From contig NZ_LR027573.1 in NCBI RefSeq assembly GCF_900605015.1, positions 718,858 through 782,857 on the forward strand: a stretch of 64,000 nucleotides of DNA. Reading direction: 5' to 3'. Positions 19,228-26,994 of this stretch are shown here, piece by piece; position 1 is the stretch's first letter, and each line of letters opens with the position of its first letter. Origin of the DNA: Olsenella sp. Marseille-P4559 (GTDB taxonomy: Bacteria; Actinomycetota; Coriobacteriia; Coriobacteriales; Atopobiaceae). Below the pieces are notes generated by a model. That model worked only from the letters and a program-made list of their open reading frames with translations, did not search any database and had not been told where the DNA came from. A program made the position numbers and the translations under genes.

Positions 19228-20658
19228 ATGTTTGTCGCACGCGAGAGGGAACTCGACGCGCTCGAGCGCATGTACCACAAGGACAGCTTCCAGATGGCGG
19301 TCATCTATGGCAGGCGCCGCGTGGGCAAGACGTCGCTCATCGACGAGTTCGCCAAGGACAAGCCCACGCTCTTCTTTACCGCGCAGCAGAAGACCACGCA
19401 GCAGAACCTCGAGCTGTTCAGCGCTGCCGCGTACGCGTTCCTTCACATGCCAGAGACGCTTCCGGCCTTTGGAACGTGGCATGACGCGATCTCCTTTGTT
19501 GCGCAGAGGGCTGCCAGCTGGGAGGCGTCGGACCCCTTTGTGTTCGTCTTCGACGAGTTTCCCTATGCCGCAACGGCAGACCCCTCACTCCCCTCAGCCC
19601 TGCAAATCGCAATAGACCATGGGTTCCTGCAGACAAACACAAAGATTGTCCTCTGCGGGAGCAACGAGGGCTTCATGGAGACTGAGGTGCTAGGCAGCAA
19701 GAGCCCCCTCTTCGGCCGTAGGACCATGCAGATCAGGCTGCAGCCATTTGACTACCTGGACGCGGCGCGCATGCTACCGGGCGCAAGTTCCGAGGAACTC
19801 GTCGCCTACTATGCCACCTTTGGTGGAACCCCCTACTACCTTGCGCAGATCGAGCCAGGCAGGGGGTATGCGGCCAACGTACACGACCTGTGCTTCGATC
19901 GGCTTGGCATGCTGTACGAGGAGCCCCTCATGCTCTTGCGCGAGGAGCTGCAGGAGCCCGCGCTCTACAATTCCACGCTCGACGCAATCGGGTCAGGTGC
20001 CACCACCGCCTCGCGCATAGCGCAGCAAGCCGGCATAAACCAGAACTCCATCGGCAGGTACCTCAGAATCCTGAGTGACCTCGGCATCATCGAGAAGGCC
20101 GTTCCGCTGGGTGGCGGAACGTCCTCAAGGGACGCTCGCTGGCACATCAGGGATCCCTTCTTCGCATACTGGTACCGCTTTGTCAGCAGGTACCTCGGCA
20201 GCATCGAGGAGGGCGCTGGAGAGATCGTCTCAAGGTACGCAATCCAAGGCCAAGCCTTCGACACCTATGTGGGAAAGCAGTTCGAGAAGGTCTGCCTCCA
20301 GTGGACGATGCGCCAAAACGCGGCTGGCGAGCTACCCTTTGCTGCCCTGGAGTTTGGACAGTGGTGGGGCACGGACCCCACGGCGCACGAACAGGCAGAC
20401 ATCGACGTGGTGGCAACCAACGCCATCGAGCACGAGCTCCTGGTGGGCGAATGCAAGTGGCGGAACTCGTTCAACGAGAGCGACGCCATCAAGACCCTCG
20501 ATCACCGCTCAACGCTGCTGCGGGGATTCAACCGGACGCACCTCGTGCTCTTCTCGAAGCGAAGCGTCAGTCCAGCAACGCAGCAAAAGGCATCTGAGCG
20601 AGATGACCTCCGTCTCGTAAGCGCAAGCGACCTGTACGCCGAACTCGAATCCAACTAG
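19228..20658 (+). CDS. AAA ATPase with DUF234 nuclease-like C domain
   Basis: A 476-residue archaeal-type ATPase. MFVARERELDALE opens the protein, Walker A is GRRRVGKTS (about residues 28-36), Walker B is FVFVFDEFPYA, and the sensor region is VLCGSNEGFM. A winged helix (GINQNSIGRYLRILSDLGII) is followed by the DUF234 region, whose ADIDVVATNAIEHELLVGEC-K matches a PD-(D/E)XK core (D...E-x-K). Such proteins are widespread, multicopy and often linked to mobile DNA; no function is established. It interrupts the pairing of aldo/keto reductase and DUF188 genes that is preserved in the decayed copy at 15.1-15.9 kb. Confidence 0.85.
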   Translation: MFVARERELDALERMYHKDSFQMAVIYGRRRVGKTSLIDEFAKDKPTLFFTAQQKTTQQNLELFSAAAYAFLHMPETLPAFGTWHDAISFVAQRAASWEASDPFVFVFDEFPYAATADPSLPSALQIAIDHGFLQTNTKIVLCGSNEGFMETEVLGSKSPLFGRRTMQIRLQPFDYLDAARMLPGASSEELVAYYATFGGTPYYLAQIEPGRGYAANVHDLCFDRLGMLYEEPLMLLREELQEPALYNSTLDAIGSGATTASRIAQQAGINQNSIGRYLRILSDLGIIEKAVPLGGGTSSRDARWHIRDPFFAYWYRFVSRYLGSIEEGAGEIVSRYAIQGQAFDTYVGKQFEKVCLQWTMRQNAAGELPFAALEFGQWWGTDPTAHEQADIDVVATNAIEHELLVGECKWRNSFNESDAIKTLDHRSTLLRGFNRTHLVLFSKRSVSPATQQKASERDDLRLVSASDLYAELESN

Positions 20659-20701
20659 CACCGAGCAAGCCCAGGGGAGAAGAACGGATCTTGGAGGCCC
20701 G

Positions 20702-21214
20702 ATGACCGTACTCTACATCGATGCGGACGCCTGCCCCGTAACTCGCGAGGCGCTGGCCGTGGCTCGCGGCGAGGGCATCCCCTGCGTGATCGCGGGCAAC
20801 TCCACGCAGAACCTAGAACGCTCCATCCGCGCGACGGACCGGCGCGAGCCGCGCGACCCCGAGCACCCGGACCGCGGCTTCTGGGTCAGCACGCTGCAGG
20901 TAGGAGTGGATGCGGACTCCGCCGACTTCGCCATCGTCCAGCGCCTGGCACCAGACAACGTGGTGGTGACGCAGGACATCGGCCTGGCGGACATCGTACT
21001 GGGGCGCGGGGCGCGGGCCATCGGTGTGCGCGGGCGCGTGTACAACCCGCTGACCATCGACTCCATGATGTTTATCCGTCACGAGGAGAAGAATGTCCGC
21101 CGCGCCGGCGGCCGCACCAAGGGGCCGGCGGCGTTCACCAGCGAGGACCGCTCGCGCTTCTCGCACAACCTGCGCCAGCTGGTACGGGAGGCACGGGACG
21201 CCAGTCATGGCTGA
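20702..21214 (+). CDS. YaiI/YqxD family (DUF188) protein
   Basis: A 170-residue intact DUF188 protein. The family signature YIDADACPVTREAL opens it, and FAIVQRLAPDNVVVTQDIGL, ADIVLGRGARAIGVRGRVYN and FIRHEEKNVRRAGGRTKGP follow. The fold is PIN-like with conserved acidic residues, suggesting a nuclease, but no activity is firmly known. TTGGAGG precedes ATG 20702, 43 nt after the ATPase stop. A frameshifted copy is at 15525-15880. Confidence 0.9.
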   Translation: MTVLYIDADACPVTREALAVARGEGIPCVIAGNSTQNLERSIRATDRREPRDPEHPDRGFWVSTLQVGVDADSADFAIVQRLAPDNVVVTQDIGLADIVLGRGARAIGVRGRVYNPLTIDSMMFIRHEEKNVRRAGGRTKGPAAFTSEDRSRFSHNLRQLVREARDASHG

Positions 21215-21226
21215 CGTCCCCCGCGA

Positions 21227-21778
21227 TCAGGCGGGAAGGCAGCCCCGCAGCATCCCGTGCAGCGCGCGGTGCAGTTGCGGGGACAGATCCTCCGCTGGCA
21301 TGGCGTCACGGTGCTCGTACCAAAACGAGCACCCGCCGACAAGAGCTTGGAATGCCATCTCCAGAGCAATGCCCCTCTCCCAGCCCTCGCGGTCGGTAAC
21401 CCAAGGCCCGAGGTAGGACATGACAACGTCCCGCAGGCTCTCCACGAATCCCGGGTCGGTACGGACCAGCAGGTAAATGTGCTCGCCACACTCCACGTAC
21501 AGACGCGCGAAGCTCTCGATGGTCGCCCCCTCCGGCATGCTCTTGCGGGGCAGCGCCACAAGCTCCGCAGCGACCCGAGCGACGAGCTCGTTCGCCAGCT
21601 CGGCCCGCAGCGCATACACGTCGTCGAAGTGCAGGTAGAACGTCGATCTGCTGCACCCGGCAAGCGAGGCAATCTCCTTCACCCCGATCTGGCCGATGGG
21701 ACGCTCCGCATACAGCTGCCAGAACGCATCCGCCAGATTGCGTCTGGTTCTGGCAACCACCTCCGGTCTCCTGTTCAT
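21227..21778 (-). CDS. TetR family transcriptional regulator
   Basis: A 183-residue regulator. The N-terminal helix-turn-helix is complete (IGQIGVKEIASLAGCSRSTF-YLHFDDVYAL), and the remainder is a ligand-binding domain of the TetR_C type. It is transcribed divergently from the DAPG-hydrolase-like gene at 21902. The 123-bp gap contains GGACA...TGTCC half-sites that could form an operator. It most likely represses itself and the divergent enzyme. Its inducer is unknown. Confidence 0.9.
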   Translation of the reverse strand: MNRRPEVVARTRRNLADAFWQLYAERPIGQIGVKEIASLAGCSRSTFYLHFDDVYALRAELANELVARVAAELVALPRKSMPEGATIESFARLYVECGEHIYLLVRTDPGFVESLRDVVMSYLGPWVTDREGWERGIALEMAFQALVGGCSFWYEHRDAMPAEDLSPQLHRALHGMLRGCLPA

Positions 21779-21901
21779 GACAACCCCCTACTCTGGACAG
21801 ATGGGTTGGATGTGTCGCTTGTCCGGCACCTCGCGAATGCCCTAGGCTTGCATCATAAGACACGGCGTCGTGCGTTCTACCACCTATTCCTTGGAGATAT
21901 C

Positions 21902-22654
21902 ATGCAGGAGCCACCCATTACAAGACCCACATCCGACAATGCGGCGCACCACGAGGACGCCCTGCCGGAAATCCCCGCGGACATCGCCGCCGCGCTGGAC
22001 GAGCAGAGCATCACCCTGACGCCCTTCTCACAACGGAACGACATTCTGCTGGACCCGCGCCTGCAAGGCGAGGCCGGCTACCGCTTCTTTGACGACGGTG
22101 TGACGCTGGTGTCCATGTACTGCCCCATGCCGGGCGTCACGCGCGAGATGGTGGACTGGTGGTTCTGGTGGCACCCGCAGGCGAACGCACGCTACCAGGC
22201 CTGGTACCCGGGGGCTCACAAGTCCATCGGGTACGCGCGATGCGATGCGGGCTACTTTGCCGCACCGGAGCAGCCACCGTTTCGCGACAACGACCAGTAC
22301 CCGGTGGAGACCATCGGCGGTCGGACGGCGAACCTGGTCATACACTTCCGTTCGCCCAAGGAGATGGGCTTCTCGCCCGAGGCCATGCGCCGGGCCGGCG
22401 TGGGAACCGTCGTGTGCGGGCGCGTCGACCTGCGCCACCTGTTCACCCACACCGAGATGGCCCACGTCTTCCTGCGGGAGGAGGACGGGCTCATGCTCGT
22501 CAGCCGCTTCTGGATGGGGCAGGACATCCGCTGTAAGTCGCTGCGCAGGGCCGTCATCACCGACGAGCTGGCGCGCGGCATGGCAGAGCACTGCTGCGTG
22601 GAGTACCGCAACCTGGCTCGGATCCTGCCATGGATATACCGGGAGTTTCACTAG
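21902..22654 (+). CDS. DAPG hydrolase (PhlG)-like protein
   Basis: A 250-residue protein with the segments MYCPMPGVTREMVDWWFWWH, YQAWYPGAHKSIGYARC, TANLVIHFRSPKEMGF and FTHTEMAHVFLREEDGLMLV, typical of the DAPG_hydrolase domain. PhlG cleaves a C-C bond of 2,4-diacetylphloroglucinol using a zinc site of His and Glu residues; the WWFWWH and HxE-like stretches here are compatible. I use ATG 21902 (TTGGAGA upstream). Natural substrate is unknown; detoxification of a plant or microbial phloroglucinol-like compound is an inference. Confidence 0.75.
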   Translation: MQEPPITRPTSDNAAHHEDALPEIPADIAAALDEQSITLTPFSQRNDILLDPRLQGEAGYRFFDDGVTLVSMYCPMPGVTREMVDWWFWWHPQANARYQAWYPGAHKSIGYARCDAGYFAAPEQPPFRDNDQYPVETIGGRTANLVIHFRSPKEMGFSPEAMRRAGVGTVVCGRVDLRHLFTHTEMAHVFLREEDGLMLVSRFWMGQDIRCKSLRRAVITDELARGMAEHCCVEYRNLARILPWIYREFH

Positions 22655-22677
22655 ACGGCCGTAGGCTCTTCTCTTTT

Positions 22678-22733
22678 CTTGTTTCCATGGATACAAGTCT
22701 GTGCTATGCTCATCTTGTTTCCTAGGAATCAAG
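22678..22733. promoter_or_regulatory. Twin 20-bp MarR-type operators
   Basis: CTTGTTTCCATGGATACAAG (22678-22697) and CTTGTTTCCTAGGAATCAAG (22714-22733) are two related palindromes with centres 36 bp apart, just upstream of the MarR gene. A TATGCT -10-like box lies between them. This spacing suits autorepression by two dimers. Confidence 0.7.
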
Positions 22734-22748
22734 TAAACGAGGTGTCGC

Positions 22749-23198
22749 ATGGAGGACGTGCTCAACCAGCTGGCCGAGTACATGGAGCGGCAGGAGGTGC
22801 TGTCGCGCCTGACCGAGTCCGAGGGGCTGCACGGCTACAGCTACTCGGAGATCCACACTATTAGGGCCATTGGCGACCTGCCGGAACCCAACGTGAGCTC
22901 CATTGCGGAGCGCATGGGCATGACGCGTGGGGCGATCAGCAAGATTGCCAAGCGCCTGCAGGCGGACGGTCTCGCGGAGTCCTACCGGTTGGAGGGTAAC
23001 CGCCAGAAGGTGCTGTACCGACTGACAGACGCAGGGCGCGTGCTGTACGACGAGCACGAGCGCAGGCACGCCCTGTGGCTGGAGCGTGACCGCAGGTTCG
23101 TGGGCGGTCGCAACGCTGCCGAAGTGTCCGCCGTCCAGCGGTTCCTGGCCGACTACAACGACTACCTCAAACGGAAGATCGAAGAGCTTGGAGGATGA
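22749..23198 (+). CDS. MarR family transcriptional regulator
   Basis: A 149-residue winged-helix regulator. YSEIHTIRAIGDLPEPNVSS leads into the recognition helix SSIAERMGMTRGAISKIAKR, followed by the wing (QADGLAESYR...NRQKVLYRLTDAG). It is cotranscribed with the cyclase-family gene 2 nt downstream and is preceded by two palindromic operators, so it probably represses this operon until an aromatic ligand binds. Confidence 0.9.
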   Translation: MEDVLNQLAEYMERQEVLSRLTESEGLHGYSYSEIHTIRAIGDLPEPNVSSIAERMGMTRGAISKIAKRLQADGLAESYRLEGNRQKVLYRLTDAGRVLYDEHERRHALWLERDRRFVGGRNAAEVSAVQRFLADYNDYLKRKIEELGG

Positions 23199-23200
23199 CA

Positions 23201-23770
23201 TGAGCCTGCATGACCTAACGCTGCGGATAACCCCAAAGATGGTGCGCGACGCGCAGGGAAACGAGAAGAAGGCCCTGGTTGGGCACCTGGGCACGCACTT
23301 CGACGTGATGGACAAGGAATTCCCACTCGAGTACTGCGTCCGCCCCGGCGTCGCTTTCGACGTGAGCACCGTCGCCGACCGCGAGATCGGCGTGGACGAC
23401 GTCGACCTCTCGCGGTTGGAGAAGGGCATGTTCGTGGCGTTCCGCACCGGCTTCATCGAGGAGGAGGGCTACGGTTCGCGTCGCTACTTCACCGAGCACC
23501 CGCAGCTTTCCGTCGAGCTGCTCGAGCGGCTGATGGACCTGCACGTGAGCATGGTGGGCGTCGACTTTGCCGGCGTGCGCCGTGGCCGCGAGCACACCCC
23601 CATGGACCAGCGCCTGGTCGACCAGGGAATCTTCGTAGTGGAGAACCTCTACAATCTACAGGAATCTACAGGAACTGGTGCGTACCGAGAGTCCGGCGGC
23701 CGTCTACACGTTCCCCATGAACTACGAGGGAATGACGGGGCTCCCCTGCCGCGTGGTGGCAGACGTCTAG
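23201..23770 (+). pseudogene. Cyclase-family (kynurenine formamidase-like) protein, disrupted by 10-bp duplication
   Basis: It starts behind TTGGAGG at ATG 23201. GHLGTHFDVMD matches the metal-binding HxGTHxDxP of cyclase/formamidase proteins, and VSMVGVDFAGVRRG and VVENLYNLQ follow. A perfect tandem copy of AATCTACAGG (23653-23672) shifts the frame. If one copy is removed, the reading continues ELVRTESPAAVYTFPMNYEG and ends GLPCRVVADV at the TAG at 23768. Family members hydrolyse N-formylkynurenine or cyclic intermediates. As written, the protein has a wrong tail. Confidence 0.7.
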
Positions 23771-23776
23771 CGCCAG

Positions 23777-23983
23777 CTACCAGCACTCCCCCACAAACCG
23801 CAGCGCGTCCGCGAGCGACTTCCGGCCCGAGGCCCAGCACTCGTCGGGATGCCTTCGCTCCATCCTGAACAGCCGCTTCGAGCGCAGCCGCAGGGGCACC
23901 AGGAGGTGGCTGGCATACCGGTAGCGAATGCACTCGTGCGGCTCATAAAATGTTGCCTCAAAGCCATCGGCATCCACATGCAT
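23777..23983 (-). pseudogene. BAAT-type hydrolase remnant with internal deletion
   Basis: MHVDADGFEATFYEPHE (near the N terminus of the 16.1-16.9 kb relative) is joined directly to CIRYRYASHLLVPLRLRSKR and ending FVGECW (its C terminus). The junction lies in CCGCACGAG, a 9-bp sequence present at both corresponding sites of the longer copy. A deletion of about 0.6 kb between the two short repeats explains the structure. No catalytic core remains. Confidence 0.75.
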
Positions 23984-24042
23984 TACCGCACTCGGCCCAC
24001 GCTTGACGAGCCTGCCCTACCGGCAGGTAAGGAGTAGGCGTA

Positions 24043-24717
24043 TCAACCTCGATTCTTCTTGCGTTTGGCCTTTGCCTTTGGCGCGTAGTCGTGATCGTAG
24101 CCAGGGACATCCATGTGTGAGACGGCCCATAGGTACAGGCTGGCCACGCTCCCATAGGGAGAGTAGCGCCTGCGGTAGCGCTCGAACATCTGTCTTGTCA
24201 CCTTGCGGTGGTGGTACACCATGCGCATACCACGCTGGATGGCAAGGTCACCATACGAGAGGATGTCGGAACGGCCGAGGTTGAACAGCAGAAGCATCTC
24301 CGCCGTCCACTCGCCTATGCCTGGAAGCGAGCTCAGGGCCTCGATGGCTTCCTCGTCAGGCATGTGCTCCACTGCATCCAAGTCGAACTCGCCGGACGAC
24401 ACGCGACTGGCGACGCCCTTCATGTACTCGACCTTCTTGAATGTGGTGCCGCACGACTGCAGCTCCTCCACAGTCGCGGCATTCACGGCCTCGGGCGTGA
24501 CCTCTCCGAGCCGCTGCTGCAACCTCGCCCACACGGTAGCCTGTGCGGCACTGGAAACCTGTTGTCCGATGATGTGATGAACGATGCCCGAGAACAGGCT
24601 TCCCTCGTCCATCTGGCGGTACACGTGCCCCACCGCATCCATGGCAGCGGCGAGCTTCTTGTCGCGCGACCTGAGGCAGTCGACCTCCGCGTCCCCGTAC
24701 TCGAAGTAGCGCGTCAT
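24043..24717 (-). CDS. DNA-3-methyladenine glycosylase, AlkA/HhH-GPD type
   Basis: A 224-residue HhH-GPD glycosylase excising alkylated bases. The helix-hairpin-helix LSSLPGIGEWTAEML and the catalytic Asp segment SYGDLAIQRG are visible, along with FSGIVHHIIGQQVSSAAQAT. The basic tail (KAKAKRKKN) may bind DNA. I start at ATG 24717, which overlaps the upstream ogt-ada stop (ATGA), implying coupling. It lacks the AlkA N-terminal domain, like many small AlkA-type enzymes. It forms a two-gene alkylation repair operon. Confidence 0.88.
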   Translation of the reverse strand: MTRYFEYGDAEVDCLRSRDKKLAAAMDAVGHVYRQMDEGSLFSGIVHHIIGQQVSSAAQATVWARLQQRLGEVTPEAVNAATVEELQSCGTTFKKVEYMKGVASRVSSGEFDLDAVEHMPDEEAIEALSSLPGIGEWTAEMLLLFNLGRSDILSYGDLAIQRGMRMVYHHRKVTRQMFERYRRRYSPYGSVASLYLWAVSHMDVPGYDHDYAPKAKAKRKKNRG

Positions 24718-25538
24718 GAGCCGCTTCCCTTCAGTCGCTCTGGGTGACACAACTTGCAGGAGCGGAACCCCGCTGATTCGGCGTCCTCGGCCGTGGGGAA
24801 GTAGCGACAGTTCTTCTGCATGGGGACCTTTGCCCGGCAGTCGGGACGGCAGTAGACCCCCGTGGATGTCACGCCCACGAAGAAGACGCCTGCAAAAGAG
24901 CTGTCACGCGCCTCCTGCACCAAGCGCATCTGGTCGGGAGTCAGGTCTTCGAACCTGTACTGCTGCCCCCGACCCACAAGGGCAGCGTTCGGGACGCCCT
25001 CGAGTGCCGTGCCCTTGCGGGGAACCTTGAATTCGGGTTTGAGTGCATTCTCGTGCTCAAGCAGGGCAACCTTCCGCGCAATCCCACCGGCAAAGCCCGT
25101 CAGGCTGCCGTTCGCTGCAACCACACGGTGGCAGGGCACCATCACGCACAGCGGATTGTGACCGACGGCACTGCCCACTGCACGCGGGGACTGATGCCGA
25201 CCCGTCTTGGCTTCCAGTCGCTTGGCAATGGCACCGTACGCCATGGTCTCCCCATAGGGAATATCGAGGAGGGCCTCGCGCACAAGCAGCTGGAACTCCG
25301 TACCGCGCGCTGCCAGCGGAAGATCACGGGAGTTGGGCTTCTCGCCAGCGAAGTAGCGGTCAAGCCACGACTCCGCCTGTCGGAGCACGGGAAGATCCTC
25401 GTGACGCTCCAAGGTCTTGTCAGTAAGCCCATGGCCGAAGTGGCGGTCGTTATCAAACCAGCAACCGGTTATTCCCTCGCCGTCACTCGTAACGGTGAGC
25501 GTTCCTACGACGGGGGTGTGATACTCGCAGAAGTACAT
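24714..25538 (-). CDS. O6-alkylguanine methyltransferase fused to Ada zinc domain (reversed order)
   Basis: A 274-residue fusion. Residues 1-165 are an Ogt-type methyltransferase with the acceptor motif VPCHRVV (Cys near 136) and GTEFQLLVREALLDIPYGET. Residues 205-274 match the Ada methylphosphotriester zinc domain (GVYCRPDCRAKVP, C-x3-C, then SCKLCHPE, C-x2-C). In E. coli Ada the zinc domain is N-terminal and an AraC helix-turn-helix lies between; here the order is inverted and the HTH is absent. It therefore repairs but probably does not itself activate transcription. ATG 25538 is chosen as the start of the conserved Ogt region. Confidence 0.85.
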   Translation of the reverse strand: MYFCEYHTPVVGTLTVTSDGEGITGCWFDNDRHFGHGLTDKTLERHEDLPVLRQAESWLDRYFAGEKPNSRDLPLAARGTEFQLLVREALLDIPYGETMAYGAIAKRLEAKTGRHQSPRAVGSAVGHNPLCVMVPCHRVVAANGSLTGFAGGIARKVALLEHENALKPEFKVPRKGTALEGVPNAALVGRGQQYRFEDLTPDQMRLVQEARDSSFAGVFFVGVTSTGVYCRPDCRAKVPMQKNCRYFPTAEDAESAGFRSCKLCHPERLKGSGS

Positions 25539-25545
25539 GACTCTC

Positions 25546-25735
25546 CTATCGTTTTTTCCGAATCGTATATTGCCCTCCAAGCAATCGGTGTTTGGGCACC
25601 CTTCCGTTCACGAAAGCTATCGCTTTCGACGGGTGGCGCCTCTCGATCTGACAGGCTTGGCAGTTGTTGCACTGCTCGGCGTCATACTCGGGCACGATGC
25701 ACCCTTCGATACCAAAGTCGTTCAGCGACGGCTTC
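25546..25735 (-). pseudogene. Ferredoxin-domain fragment
   Basis: Minus-strand reading EYDAEQCNNCQACQIERRHP-SKAI resembles a 4Fe-4S ferredoxin motif (C-x2-C-x2-C-x3-C-P) in which the fourth Cys has become His. It is compatible with the C-terminal part of anaerobic sulfite reductase-like or other redox proteins. The fragment is short and lies against the ogt-ada start. Not functional as written. Confidence 0.35.
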
Positions 25736-25736
25736 A

Positions 25737-26143
25737 TGCAGCTATTAGCCCGTTCGGGCATCCGCGTGACGCCCACGCGAGATGGAATGGGGCTCTATCG
25801 CATGGCGCGGGGGGCCCTTCAGAGCTGCGACCAGATCTACGCGGACTTTTCCCAAAGGCCCGAAAGCAGCTACCGTGTACATGTGGGCGTGCCTCCCATC
25901 CGTTCGACCGTGCTTTTCCAAAAGCTACTCTCCGAAGGAGAACGTACGTAACCGTCGGGGACCTGCGCGACGTCCCTCTCATACTCCAGATCAGATGACG
26001 GCCTCGCCCGACAGAGTCACTGCTGCCCTTGAGAAGGGTAACGATGGCTCCCTGGTCACGATTCCGTTTCACCCGAAGAGCACGGGCGCCTTCGTGCTCG
26101 TATGGCCAAGGGCTGGCTATGCAAACCGCAACGTCCGGGCCTG
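25737..26143 (+). pseudogene. LysR-type regulator remnant
   Basis: LARSGIRVTPTRDGMGLYRM-AR resembles the end of the LysR helix-turn-helix (LFxRxGrrVtPTxxGxxLYxxAR). YRVHVGVPPIRSTVLFQKLL resembles the first effector-domain strand (R-x-G-x-P-P). Later frames contain VTVGDLRDVPLILQI and VTIPFHPKSTGAFVLVWPRA, fitting the C-terminal effector region. The start is missing and at least two frameshifts are present. It probably once regulated the adjacent flavin-dependent gene. Confidence 0.45.
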
Positions 26144-26227
26144 AACCGAGCTTGTGAGAGGGGCATTTGCAGGCCAGGCTCCAAGCTAGGTGGCCCGCTC
26201 GGTCGTGGCAAGCAGCAGATTGCCACA

Positions 26228-26757
26228 TCTCGTAAGCCGCGACTATCTCGCCGTAGTAGGCGATGTGCATGTCACGGTTGGAGCCGAAATCCGTACCATA
26301 GAGGTCCTCGGGATGGAAGCGCTTCAAAAGGCCCGCAGGCAGAGCATCACGATCCTGCAGTTGACGATGCGCAACGCAGCATTCCAGCGTAATTGATGCC
26401 TCGGATATGGCGGGCACCGAAACAATCTGTAGAGCCACCGCATGCAGCCCCAGCTCCCTGATCTTGTCGGCGTCTCTCCCAGACACGCTGCCCGCACGCC
26501 CCAGAATCGTGCGGCCGAAGCCCTCTTCGGGGATGCCAATGGCAGACTCGCCCATCCTGTCCAGCAGGCGTGCGAGAGAAGCGACCCTTGCACACAAACG
26601 TAATGAACACGGGCTTGGCCCATTCGACACCCAGCATGCCCCACGAGATGGTCGTGGCGTTCACACGGCCGCCCGCAGCCATAGCGAGAAGCGCACCCCT
26701 GTTCACCGCTGGCAGAACCCCGTCGGCACGCGCCAGCACGTCAATGCTCTGTCCCAT
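26228..26757 (-). pseudogene. Flavin reductase-like (FMN-binding split barrel) remnant
   Basis: From ATG 26757, MGQSIDVLARADGVLP and VNATTISWGMLGVEWAKPVF are in one frame. A shift near 26590 leads to LLDRMGESAIGIPEEGFGR, REL-GLHAV and FHPEDLYGTDFGSNRDMHIA-YYGEIVAAYE. The pattern matches the intact flavin reductase at 44403-44948 (FYPADVTDIDKGGNCYYHVI-YYGEIV). The frameshift and distorted core make it non-functional. Confidence 0.6.
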
Positions 26758-26994
26758 ATGTTGCCCCGCCTCTCGAGTCTTGCTTCTCCGGAGATTATGC
26801 CACGCCAGCGCGACGACAAGCCAGTTCGAAAGCCCAACTGCCATCGGCACGCGCAGGCGATGGCTGATGTCGTGTCACATAATAAGGTCAGTTCTGTCTT
26901 TCACCGACTCGCCCTGACCACAAGATTGCCAGTGCACGACATAATGGATATGCAGTACAGTATGGTGTCACTATCCAGGGGAAATGAGGAACAC

